Positions 44,489 to 56,300 of a stretch of DNA of 64,000 nt are shown here, in pieces. The notes below the pieces were generated by a model. It was not told the origin of the DNA, made no database searches, and worked only from the letters and a program-made list of their open reading frames with translations. Both the position numbers and the translations under genes were made by a program. Positions within the stretch are counted from its first letter, which is position 1. Each line of letters starts with the position of its first letter. This DNA comes from Tricholomella constricta (Eukaryota; Basidiomycota; Agaricomycetes; Agaricales; Lyophyllaceae): the NCBI GenBank assembly GCA_013368375.1, contig JAACJP010000012.1, positions 620,001 through 684,000 on the forward strand. The letters run 5' to 3'.

Positions 44489-46006
44489 ATGAGCGCCCAA
44501 AATGCTGCGACTCCACCGCAAGCAGCGCAAGCACCTGTAGAGCCGCCCAAGCCTCCCTCAGGCTTCCGCACCGCACTACGCTATACCGGCATCCCTGCCT
44601 CCTGGTTGGACAAACGGCCTAAACTACCCTCCCGGAATTGGCTCATATTCCTCTCCGTCACGTCCAGTCTTACAGGATATTACATCTATGACCGCCGACA
44701 GTGTAAAAAGATTAAGCAACACTACATTGACCTCGTGAAAGACGAGGCGGAGCAACTCGTTGGCTCCCTGGACTGGCCTCGGAAGGTCACAGTGTACGGA
44801 AGTAAATGGCCTGCGGATGAGGACTACGAACAAGCGATCAAGTACTTTCGGAAGTACGTCAAGGTCGGGGCATATGCTCCTCATTGTCAAATTCATTTCA
44901 CTGACGTGCTTTTCAAGCCCATCCTGGTTGCTGCAGCCGTAGACTTTGAAATGGTCTCTGGAAAGCGGCACGGAGACCTTGCGGAGCGTATAGCAAACGA
45001 GATACGTCAGCGCCGACGTTATGATCTTGGTGTGGACTCCATACCGGAAATTGCAAAGGCCTTGCCCACGTATAAGCCTCCCGCTGAAGCGGCGCAACAT
45101 AAACTCGACGGTGGAATTGTCATAATTGGCCGACCGACACTAAAAGAGTTTATGGCTGGACTCAAAAAAGGGTGGACCGACGGCTTGGACAAGGTAGATC
45201 ATGAAGAGCTTCTGGCTCGCGAGCTGGAGTCCGACGGTGCTTTTGACGAACCCGAAGAACTTAACGATGAGCCCCAGGCATTATCGGACAACAAGTCAAA
45301 TTCGCTGAACGCCCAGAACTCTCCCGTCTTCTCCCCCCTCCAAATGCGGCCTCCCCCATCCCAGCTCACGCCTCCGACATCAAAATCTTCCATTCCAGAC
45401 TCGTTGAATGCTCCTCCGTCCACTATACCCCCCGTCCCCCCACTATTGCTGGTGACGTTCACTAATCACATCGGCCTCTCCCAAATCCCCATCATGATCT
45501 GGGAATGGTTTAACCAGCGCCACAAAGTGCGTTCCGGCGCGGAGGCGGGGTACCGCCTCGTCCTGAAAAACTCGCGCCCCATAATCCCGCCGACCGCGCA
45601 GCCGGAAAGCATGTTCGCCGATATCACCACCTCTGATGTCCCTGTGGACCAGGGAGACCTCGACTTTGACAAACAGGCAGAGTCCTGGTTCAAGAGCTCG
45701 CTGGAAAAAATCCCCTCGGATATTGAAAAGGCGCGCAAGAAGTACTATGAGAAGCTCCCCGAACGGCTCGCTACTGCCCGTGAGCTGGCTAGAGGCACGC
45801 GGGAGCCCACGAAGGAGGAGATAAATAACCCCCCGCCGACGGAGGTGGAGCTTAGTGCAGAGAGGATGAAAAAGGAGTTGCGATGGCGTCGCGATGTCGC
45901 TGGATGGGAGATGATCAAGCCCTCGCAGAATGTTGTGTGGGACGACCGATTTAGGGATACACTTCGTGTTTTCGTTGACCGTGACGGTGATTCGTCGTCG
46001 TCGTAG
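44489..46006 (+). CDS. TIM54: Mitochondrial inner-membrane translocase subunit TIM54
   Basis: Subunit of the TIM22 complex, which inserts carrier proteins into the inner membrane. One 505-codon exon from ATG 44489. A Pro/Ala-rich N-terminus is followed by GFRTALRYTGIPASWLDKRP and KLPSRNWLIFLSVTSSLTGY, the single membrane helix (about residues 50-68), as in Tim54. RKVTVYGSKWPADEDY and VKVGAYAPHCQIHF are typical of the intermembrane-space domain. A Pro/Ser-rich low-complexity insertion lies at about residues 280-320 before LLVTFTNHIGLSQIPIMIWE. Intron-free, unlike most neighbours. It ends DRDGDSSSS. Confidence 0.9.
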   Translation: MSAQNAATPPQAAQAPVEPPKPPSGFRTALRYTGIPASWLDKRPKLPSRNWLIFLSVTSSLTGYYIYDRRQCKKIKQHYIDLVKDEAEQLVGSLDWPRKVTVYGSKWPADEDYEQAIKYFRKYVKVGAYAPHCQIHFTDVLFKPILVAAAVDFEMVSGKRHGDLAERIANEIRQRRRYDLGVDSIPEIAKALPTYKPPAEAAQHKLDGGIVIIGRPTLKEFMAGLKKGWTDGLDKVDHEELLARELESDGAFDEPEELNDEPQALSDNKSNSLNAQNSPVFSPLQMRPPPSQLTPPTSKSSIPDSLNAPPSTIPPVPPLLLVTFTNHIGLSQIPIMIWEWFNQRHKVRSGAEAGYRLVLKNSRPIIPPTAQPESMFADITTSDVPVDQGDLDFDKQAESWFKSSLEKIPSDIEKARKKYYEKLPERLATARELARGTREPTKEEINNPPPTEVELSAERMKKELRWRRDVAGWEMIKPSQNVVWDDRFRDTLRVFVDRDGDSSSS

Positions 46007-46071
46007 GATATATAGTTCATTGGTGATAGGGCATCGTGATTTACAGCTAATACAGTCTCCTCCCTCAGGCT

Positions 46072-49000
46072 CTACAGAATTTCAACAGCCGCGCTATTCA
46101 ACCATGCATCCAGTTCTTCGAATTCGTCTTCATTGTTGGTCCATCCTGCTGCTTCGTTTAGCTCCTTGGGTGTATTTGGGAACGTCTTCATGTTTGGCGG
46201 TGTCTTCTTTTCGAGTTCAGAGATAGTACTGGATGAGATAGTCAAGTCCGGGGTGGCAGGTCCAAAGTCTAGATAATCCGAGTCCAGAGAGAGACTGCAA
46301 GTTCCACGATGAGAGTCGACCGCTTTTTGCTGCGTATCGGGAGTACTGTACGGTTCATCGCTCGTGTCGGGTATGAATAAATAGGGCTCTTCAAAGCGGA
46401 CGTTTCCCTGAGAGGCGTTGATGGTTGACAACTTCGAATGTTTTAACACAAAATCGTTGGACGATAGGTCGAAACATACATCGATCCTTTGAGCTTTTAC
46501 GGCGTTTTCTTCCTCGTTTGGGAGTTCGTAACGACGCCGTTTCTTGGAAGGGGAAACGGAACCGGACGGTCTATTGCGTTTACGATCTGGAGATGGTGTC
46601 AACTTCATAAAATTGTTATCGGCCCTGTTAAGCTTCTCGCTGCTGCTCCTCGGTGCCGGGATTCCTTCTATGTCGTCTAAAGGAACAGCCCGTATCAGAG
46701 AGTCGATGTCCGAGTTTGAATAATCAGTCTCCGAAGGAGATGTCCTTGGTCTAGTGGGAGTAGGTAGCGATTTCAGAATATCCAAGGCTTCAGGTAGGTC
46801 GTCATCATCGTCGATATAAGTCGCATCGTAGCCTCTCGCCTTGGAAGTTTGAGGATCTTTCAACTCAGTGAATTGGACGTCAAAATCAGGAATAGCCTTT
46901 CGTTTCCGCCTGAGTTCTGTCGGCGAGTCCAATTTCAGTCTATGGCCCGGGGAAAGCTTCAGGTTGCGAGTAACGCTCGATCGCTCGTGTAAAGACTCGA
47001 GCTGGTCTAGTCTGCGATCAATGGTTTTGCGTATTGAGTCTTTATGTTTGGTGGGGGCAGCAGCTGTGGGTTCTGGCTGTTTGGGCGGCTCCGTTGAGGG
47101 TTTCCCGATTGCCCCTCGCTTTTTCGGCTTGTCGGGTAGGCCATCGCGGCAGCTGGGCATGGTACTTTAGGTTGTGCTCTATTAGAGGGATTATATTACT
47201 GTACTCACCAAAGATGTCGACACTTATTCTTGTCCTTGCATGGGTGGTTGCATCTACGAATGTAAGTTAAATTAAACCCAAGAGGTGAACTGACGAAACC
47301 TTACGGAAGATTGCCATTTGGTAATCTTCTCGGCAGCGCTTCAGCGTGATCCAAATTCTGCAGAATTTTTCCGCTCTTATAGTGGCGGGATGGTGTCAAG
47401 TCCTCTCCATCTATAATTTGAATGAGCAACAGGTTTAATTGAAGGTGAATATTTCCAGAGGATTGGTTACCCTTCGGTTTCGTGAGGTCCCGAACTTGCT
47501 TTACGTCGTCGCCTTTTTCATCTACATCCATATCCCAGAAACCAGGATCATCCTCGAGCCCGGCTAGGTCCATGTCCTAAGGTGTGCTTTGTAGGATGAC
47601 GAACAGAAGAAATGGGCAAAAACACACCGTGGTCGTGAGCGGCCGGGTGTTGGGCATCGGGAACTCCTTGGGGGATAACGATGGCCTATATGCCTTTGTG
47701 GCCACTAAACCGGCGATTGTTTCCTGCGTAGAATTAGTTATCTGTGTCTGTCGCTTCTCTTTGGCGATGAATCCCCTCACAGACGTAATGAGGACCGTTA
47801 TTGATTGACTTGGTCGCGTTAGCTCAACCGTTACGGTAAATATCTTCTTCTCTTTCAAAGACTTCGTCCTGCTAAAGGATTAATACTAGTGCTTGCAAAA
47901 CTTAGTGATAGTACCTACGAGATCCGGCGATAATCAAACAATTCCATGTCGGATGACATGGTCAAGACCACTGTCATGTTGAAGGCTCGACCTTTTTGCT
48001 TTTTTGCCTTTGAAGACATCTGTCCGTCCTGTTGTTCCAGTAAGCCACATTCAACCGAAAGGTCTATTTCGACTGGGTCTTTCCCTCCATTCGAGGAAAC
48101 GTTGAGTTCGGATACTTTCAAGAAGTATTGTGGCATCTCCCGAACAGATGCAAGGAGCTCCAATCCAAAGGGCGCACGACGATTGAGCAGCTATTTCAAT
48201 TACTTCATTTAACGCCCACATGACAAGTCTTTCATATAAACTGACCGTATCAATTCTGAGAGCGTCCTGCTTTAGCAATTGTGCGATTGAAGATATGCCG
48301 TGCTCTGCCAGGACCTATGTTACAGATCTTTAGGTTTAAGAATTTCGGGATCCGTGAGGTACCGACCTTGATCCTAGGATGACAAGTAAGTGAGATACAT
48401 TTGATAGTGATATACTCGATACGCACGACTTTTCACCGATTTGTTCAAGCTGACGCAACACAACAGGCCTGTCCTCCCATGCCTTTGCCGTCAGACATCT
48501 AACCCTGAAAGAGTAAAAGGCGATCTGAGTGACGCAAATAATTGTAATGAAAGAAAAGGTAAATACAGCTCGAGACCATACTTTACTTGAGATCCAAGTC
48601 GCTTGAATACTCCAACTTCTACGATAGCTACGTGGAGAGTCTGTGAACATGTCGAGGACAGAGAACCGACAGGCAAACCTCGTGCAATTCGGCTGACATG
48701 ACGAAATATACCAAACGCCTCAAGCTGAGGGTGACTATCGGCACTCTTGTATTCTGCAGTATTTAAAGAAATTCCGCCGAGAACAGCCTGTCAACGGATG
48801 TTCAGTACCTTACGGTATTTCACAGAAGTGAAGGAGTTCACCTGAATCAAGAGGAACACCTTGTCCGATGTCTTCTCCAGCCTTTTAATCTCGAAGCGAA
48901 TGTCTGGATGTTTCCTTAACTTGTTCAATGCCTGCGAAGATAGTACAGGGGTGTGAATGCAACGATCAAGATAAAGGGGAGTACCGATTTTTCCGAAGCT

Positions 49001-52000
49001 CTCAACTTGGTGTCAGAGAGTCTGCAAACAGGGTCATACTCTATCCCACGCAGATGAAGCAAAACGAGATTCACTCTTCCGATGACGAAATCATCTCGAG
49101 CTGTGTCTGTCAGTTACAGTAGCTAAAGTAATACTTATCACTTACAAGCTCTCGTAATGTCGGGCGATCAGGCAGTGCCAAGATCAAGCTCATCTTAGGC
49201 ACATACAGGATTATACTCTGAAGCAAGTGGAAACGGATGGCACTCTACCGTCGATTGTCGGATGTACAGCTACACAGAAGGTTCAAAATGGATTAACGGC
49301 TCACACGGACTACTGTCGATCGTACCTTGCTCATGATGTCACCGTAATCAGTTGCTATCAGTTCTTCATCCCTCGAGCTGCAGGTCGGAGTCTCCACCAA
49401 TTGCGTCTGACGCAACTTCTCGATGCTCTGCATTACGAGGTCGTCAACCCTTTCTTCCCAAGTCTGGCCATCGTCCTTTCCAAGGGCGTAATGCTTTGGA
49501 TTTTTTCGAATTCTTTGAAATAGAAAGGTTCCACGCAGCCATTCCTTCGCAGTCGAGATACTTGTTATTGTCCCGAGCCCAATTTCCGAGTTCAGATGCT
49601 CCGAAAGATTAGCATGTAAGGAGCTTTCGATGATTGTTTTACCTTGAACGAGAGCTCGATACTTATTTTCTAGCTCCTCTTCACAAAAGATGAGCGCAAT
49701 CCCGTCTTTGTCTGCTCAGACGATAAGAGCGGTAATAAACGAGGGAGGAGGTACTGACCAAACTGAGGTCGCCCCTGTAAAAACATGATAAATCACGCAG
49801 AACAGCGTGATATGGGCGCTACTTACAGCCCGGCCCAGCATTTGCATGACGTCGAGGTCAGAGTACTCAATGGAGGCGTTATTCTGAAAAGTTTGAACGC
49901 CCTTGATAACGACCATGTGTGCAGCTGGATATTCGTGTATGTCTCGTTATAAAGACGAGATGTCTATTGAGAACATACGAAGATTGACTCCGACGGCCAA
50001 AGTCTATAGTACTCAATTCAGCCCAAACTCATAAGTCGAGAATATGCAATGAACATGCCGAGGTCGCGACGACGATTCGGAGAACTCCATTTAGGTAAAG
50101 GTCTTCCGTTGCCCTTCGGTCATCAAGAGTTAAGCCAGCATGGTGTACGCCGATCCCAAAAGCAGCGAAGTCTGGCATTACGCATGTCACCTCAAGCCAA
50201 AGATAATAGCAACCTCTATGCATTACCTGTCAAACGTTTGTCGTGGAAGGATTGTTCAACCCTTGGGGTGCCGAACACTGTCAATTGGGCTCAATCACAC
50301 ATAATCTGCCTCACCTCCCAGGGTGCGACCAAGGCAAGGCTTTCTTGCCTTTCTCGGCTTCTGCGTATTCCTTGAGGAGTTGCTCTGCTGTCGCAAATAC
50401 CCCTGTAAAGTACAGTCAGGAAGAATTTCAGATCAAACAGATGAAATGGACCTTTTCTTGTAGAGCAGAATACCAGTATGGGCTTGCCCACAGAATGCTG
50501 TTGCAAAGCCGCGAAAAGTTTGTAATCCAAATTTTTGGTGAACACGAAGTCATTTTGTCCTCTCTGGCGGTGCACTCCGATTACAAATCGAGTTAACTTA
50601 CACGGCCGGAATTCTTCGCCAAACTACGTATGTTGATTCCAGATTGAACTGCGTGGCGGTATTGACCACTTAACGCACCTCGAACACCTTGGCCGGTATA
50701 TGTGGCATTTGGGAGCTGCCGATCCACGACGCGATGTCGTGTATATTAGGAACTGTAGCTGAAACGAGAACAAAGCGAATAGAAGATCCTCGAGTTTTCA
50801 TACGAGATACGACCACCTCCAGGGTGCTGCCACGGGATTCGTGGAGGATGTGGACCTTTCCGAATTATCACCATCTGCATAAGTAAATATTAAAGGAGAA
50901 CACACCTCATCAATAAGGAACAGATGGATCTTGGAGAGGGTTTGCGCGTGGTCGCGCCTGCGTGTCAAGTGCGTGAGGGTGTGGAGAAAGGAAAAATAAT
51001 TACTGAATCTACAAACCAATTGCGCGTAAGGCTATCCCATTTCTCACCCTGTATACAGTAAGTAAAATTATGCCGTTGTCGCTGCATGAATTACCGTTGT
51101 TATTCTAGATAAAGGGTTAGCGACGGAGAAATCCAGGGATCGGTTCGCCGAACATAATGGAAGCTCTTTTGGCATCACCCCAGACCCCTCCTCCAAAATG
51201 AACAGTGTCTCCCGTCAGTTCAGCGCCTGATTCGTCGTTAACTTCGACATTGTGAAGCTGGATGACCCGACTACTCACACTTGATGCCGAGAGGACCAAA
51301 CTTTGCTGTCCAGTCTTTATACCTCTCTGAGCACAATGCCTACGCTGGAAGATGAGAATGTGGTATTCATAACTAAAGCATCAGCTGACCTTCGTAGGCG
51401 CCATGTAAACACATTTCAAGGACCCATCGGTGTTGGCAGGTTCTCTCAGCATCTTGATAATGGCAAGCTCAAAGATAACAGTCTTACCGCTCCCAGTTGG
51501 AGCTGATGGAAAAGCAATGAGTTTGCTGAAGCACAACACATGCACGAACATACCGCTGATGACCTAGAATCACATCAGTGAACTGGCAGGGAAAGCTGTA
51601 GAGAAGTAATCTGCTTCGTACCATGTTTTCATTTGATCCAAATACCTTGACCATCGTCAGTCCCTAGGCTTCATCAATAAGAAGTCACGTACATCATCCA
51701 TACAAGATGATTGAACGGCATTGAATACTCCGAATTTGAATAACCCTCGATACATATCCGCTGTAATGCAGGCTTAGAGATCTTACCCAGTTGAACTTCT
51801 TTGGACATACGAAGACATGAAACCGGTCGTAGTCGTATCCCATGTGCGTTTCTGGAATTGAATCCGCGGGAGATGCCAGGCTCTGTGTCTTGTCGACTGT
51901 CGTTTACATCCGTTGTAGGCACTTGATATCCCAATGTATCCAATGTATTGTATGCTTCGCCATAATCAGGGCTAACAATCTTGTCGCGATCATATGAGCC

Positions 52001-52436
52001 TAAGAAAATTAAAGTGAGCTCTTTGACTAAGGAATTTCTGGTTTTCAGTTAACCAGAGTGTACATTGGGCGAGGAGTAGTTGGGTATGTCTGGTGGAGAA
52101 GCACGTCTGCTAGATTGTGGCTGGTGGTGCACAGCAGTTTCATGAAAATATTCGTCGCATTCATCTATTTCGTAGTCTTGTGCGTATTGGGTCTGGTAAG
52201 TAATAGGTGTGCGTCTCTCTGGAGGTGATGGAGAGGAGAGTATTTCTATTAAGAACTTTTATTAATAACAAGAGAGGTGATGTCAAGCGCATACACCCAC
52301 CCATGTCCTCCGCATACTCATTCATGTAGTCATCCTCGAGGGATACAGGGACCATGGAGCAGTCTTTCGCGTGGTCGGCGTCGTTGGAGGTGTACAAATG
52401 ATGACTCCTTCGCGCAAAGCGCTCATTAAACATCAT
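46072..52436 (-). CDS. MER3: Meiotic DNA helicase MER3/HFM1 (long multi-exon gene)
   Basis: ATP-dependent DNA helicase needed for meiotic crossing-over. The start ATG 52436 gives MMFNERFARRSHHLYTSNDA. After the N-terminal part, APTGSGKTVIFELAIIKM (Walker A) is near 51.5 kb. Further motifs: LFLIDE joined to VHILHESRGSTLEVVVSRMK (DEVH box) near 50.9 kb, FVLVSATVPNIHDVASWIG, FGIGVHHAGLTLDDRRATED, VVATSTLAVGVNLPAHMVVI and DVMQMLGRAGRPQFD. The Sec63-like region follows. Near 47.2 kb, splicing joins CNHPCKDKNKCRHLC to CRDGLPDKPKKRG, the MER3-type zinc finger. The 362-codon last exon, ending LNSAAVEIL, therefore belongs to this gene. More than 20 introns; borders not all checked. Confidence 0.9.
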
Positions 52437-52591
52437 TGTGGACGGAATCAAAAGGCGGTGGCCGCAATTTGACGCGTGAGTGTCATGTGACCACGAACTC
52501 GATTGTGGCGGCCCGCGTGTTACTTTACGCTTGCCTTCACGATCGCTTCATCTTGACCAGCGCTGGATCGTATTTTCTCGCTTAAATCCCA
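52437..52591. promoter_or_regulatory. Divergent promoter MER3/CKS1
   Basis: 155 bp separate the two divergent start codons of a meiosis gene and a cell-cycle gene. No TATA box is evident. Confidence 0.5.
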
Positions 52592-53061
52592 ATGGAAACC
52601 GCAGCAGGTGGAAAGGACGTCAATCGTAAACTCGAGGAGTATATTGAAAAGTTCGTCTTGCGTCCCTCGGTATTAGGCCTGCTGTACACTGAACTGACCT
52701 CCCTCGGCAGAATCCACTACTCAGATAGATACTCAGATGACGACTACGAATATCGGCATGTCATATTGCCAAAGCAGCTCTTGAAGATGATCCCCAAGCA
52801 CTTCTTCAACCAGGATGATACCGGGACACTGCGTCTTTTGGCAGAGCCAGAATGGAGAGGAATCGGAATCACGCAGAGTTTGGGATGGGAACACTATGAA
52901 GTTCATGGTGAGCATTTTTCACAATGACTTCAATCCTGATCAGGGTCTTACACGACGCGTCTTTCGATTTAGCGCCCGAGCCGCACGTCCTTCTCTTCCG
53001 ACGCCCGAAGGATTTCGTCGCTCCTCCTCAGCACACTAAACAGGCTATCAGGAGGAAGTGA
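52592..53061 (+). CDS. CKS1: Cyclin-dependent kinase regulatory subunit CKS1
   Basis: Small CDK-binding protein controlling cell-cycle progression. The start ATG 52592 gives [20 protein letters not shown]. The CKS core is [40 protein letters not shown] and, across the single intron (about 52907-52970), [13 protein letters not shown], the beta-hinge. About 134 residues, longer than the usual core because of an N-terminal extension and a loop ([15 protein letters not shown]). It ends AIRRK. Confidence 0.95.
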
Positions 53062-53370
53062 ACTGATCCCTTTTTGTAGTTATCTTGTCCCGTTACCCTC
53101 TGCATGCCACTTACGTACCACAGGCTACCCACTCTGAACCTTTTCTGTTGCTTTCCGGCGGGACCATCGGTAGACTTGTTTTCTCCTGCATACTCTCCTC
53201 CAACGTCGTGCTATGCCATGCATTTTATGTCCTCTGCTGTACTTCCCGGCATAGTCCTCACACGACTTTCGAATGATTCACCCATTATCGATGGATTACA
53301 CTACACGATGATATTTGAATTATAACTGTACATTGAGCAACGATGTATTAAGATCATCTACTACCACCCG
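53062..53370. other. Convergent intergenic region CKS1/M16 protease
   Basis: 3' flanks only. No gene is seen. Confidence 0.6.
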
Positions 53371-56300
53371 CTAGAAACGCGACACGGGAAGATCCCCCCA
53401 TTGCACCATCGGGCCCGGATCCATAGAGGGTGTCAGGCTAGCCTTAAACTCCTTCAAGTCCTTGATGTACGAAATGTCAGCATGGACGCGGTCCTTGCCT
53501 TCGCCTTCTACAGGATGTTTCTCCACAAGCTCCGGAATAGCGTCAAGAAGTTTTACGGCATTTTCCTTGGACGCAAAGACCTGTTTCCAGTAATTCGCGA
53601 AATCGGTCGCGAGAGGGGTTCCATCGCCTCCGAGCGATTCTTTCCAAGCAGTTTCGTCCACTTCCACTTTGGCTTCGCGCAAAAGGGTCTCGAACGCCTG
53701 TGACGCAGCGGCGCTCACTTTCTTTGGGCGAGGCTTCTGTGAAACCATGTGGACAGAGAGTTTGGATCTCGTGGCTGACGCGGGATGGACATGCGAGAGG
53801 AATAATTTCAAAATATCGTCCTTGGTGACATTCTTCAACAGCCCCGCGTCATTTTCCTCTAAGGCGATTGTCAACTATGAGCTGCGTTGACGAAGAACTG
53901 AACTTACTCCTCAGAAAGTCCAAATGTCCAGTATTGATGTGGTTGATGAATCTGCCAGTCTCGTCCGCTAAGTTTTTCTCCCTTTCCAGCCATTTCTTCT
54001 CCAGACCATTCTTCTGCTCAGCAAACTCTTCTTCAGTCATATTCTCGATGGTGGATTTCATACCATCCAAGAACGCCTCGACTCGTTCTTCCAAGTAACC
54101 TGGAGTCTTCTCGCTCTGAACAACGATTCGCATTCCTTTCTCGCTGGCTCCAGGGAGTACCCAAGCCGAGCAATGGACAACGTAGCCGAGCTGTTCCTGG
54201 GTGCGCAGAACATTGAAGGCAGGCTCGCTGAGAATTTGTGTAAGAAGAGCAGCAGTGACCCTGAGTGGTTGGTCTACGATAGGCCCATAACGGATATAGT
54301 AAGTGAGAGCTGAGTTGGCTTGGTTTGGGTTTGGAATTGGACAAGTCCATGCATGATTGGAGGCTGTATAAGAGGTGAGTTATTGTCTAGCCTTTGGAGA
54401 AGATCCATACCCTCTGGAAGTATCAGCGCTCGATCGTTCAATTCGATCGGAGAAAGTGGAGAGATCCCAAGGCCTTCCTCTGCTATTTCTGCGATCTGAA
54501 TAGCTTCCTATGATCGAGTTTAATGTCTCAGAAATAGCAACAGAGGTGCTATACCCACATCTTTATAGATATTTCCGGTCACCAATGTTCGCACATGGAC
54601 TTGGGACAAAAGCTGTTTTATGTGAGCCTTGACCTCTTCTGGCGTGATGGCTGTCACGAAAGGGTGAGCGGGGCATTCTGACGACTTCAGGACGACTTAC
54701 AAGCCAACTCTTTCAACTTCTCTTCCAACGTCCATTGTTGTTCGGTCATGATATACCGACCAAAGTAGTCCGAGAGGGAGTACGATTGTCCGAGGAAGAA
54801 ATTTTCCCATTCCCTTTTGTTCTGTGTGCGCGCTGAGCATGAGGTCTGCAGTCATGGAGAGGCAAGTGTACATACTTGTTCCTTCATCACGGCTAACCGC
54901 TGAGGATCAACGTCCAGCCGTTTGACCTTCTCCAAAACATGCTTTACAAGCACAATCAGCTTGTCATTGTAGCCGTTTATCGAGACGAATAATCCGCCCG
55001 CGTGCGACATGAGATTGTAGGACAGGCCGGCAAGATCCGCATCATAGGCATACTCGGAGAGGGAGTCGTTGACGATATCAGAATACAATCTGCGAATCAC
55101 AATTATCAGAATGTTTCGAGTGTAAAATGGCAAGGGGAAAGATTACTTGGTCATGACTGATGCACGCGGTGATACATTTCCAATCGCGCTAAAGAAGTAC
55201 AGTTCGTTGGGATTGAAAAATTGAGATAAATGGCAATTAAGTCGAACCTGCGGAAGTCGATCATGGCATGGGCTTTGGGCACGAAAAACCGATCGTCCTT
55301 CTTATGCCACAAGGTCGACAAAGGGGTTTCCCGAATGAGATGAGGACGCTTCAGAGGCTATATAGCGATGAGCAACTAGCGAAACATTGCGTCAATCGAG
55401 GTAATACGAACCTCCGTCACGTCGCGCTTCTCAACATCCAAATTTGTCGGAATGAACTCGTTAGGCCCAGGCAAAAAGAGCTCAGGAATCGCATTTGGCG
55501 CTTGAGCCTTCGTCAATTAAAGCTGTTAGCGACGATGGTCCTTGTATTGGGAATGAATGGGTCACTCACTTGCTTTATAAACTGCTCGTCAAATCGTTCG
55601 ACACGATAATCAGTTCCATACCAGGGTTCCTTTTCCCAGGCAGCATTGGAGGCAACTTTCGCATGCTCGGCCGCCGTTGCCATCAACACCACTCGACCAT
55701 CAGTGATTCTGAAGGACTCGAGATATTCCTTCACTTGAGCCTCTCCACCCTCGCCATCCCACTCCCAAGTAATCTGGGGTGCGCTAAGCAAAAGGTCTTT
55801 GGGGACCGGCCAGGCCATGTGTTCCGATATCCAGGTCGCATAATCATCTGGTCGTCTCTTTTCCTTGAACCGGAAGCGAATTTCGGAAACTTTCGCCACT
55901 TCACGCTGATGAAATGCGTCGAACTTCGATGCTCGAAGGAGTGCAAGATATTGGAAGGATGCCAGGACAACGTCACGATAATGCTCTGCAATGTCGCGAC
56001 TTAAGTAAACGTATGTGCACAGATGGATTAGACGCACTGAAACCATCCTCGGTCAAATGAACTGTGATCTTGAACATGGAAAACCCTCGCGCGAGGTTCT
56101 GGGGGCCAGAACTCAGGCTCGTGGCCCATCCTTTGTTTTTCAAATACGAGTACAGCGATCCAGGTCCCTCGTGTCCTACAAAATGAGAGAGGAAGTGAGA
56201 CGGCTTGTGTTTCCAGAACGGCGCCTGATATTCCAAGGGAAACGATATTTCTAACGCGTGGAAGGACATGATTGTCTGAACAGAGACAAGGGTCTGCAAC

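Noticed and set aside
46072..47160. Separate 362-residue hypothetical gene
   Set aside because: It is the last exon of MER3: splicing completes the zinc finger and the terminal DAWLNSAAVEIL fits MER3.
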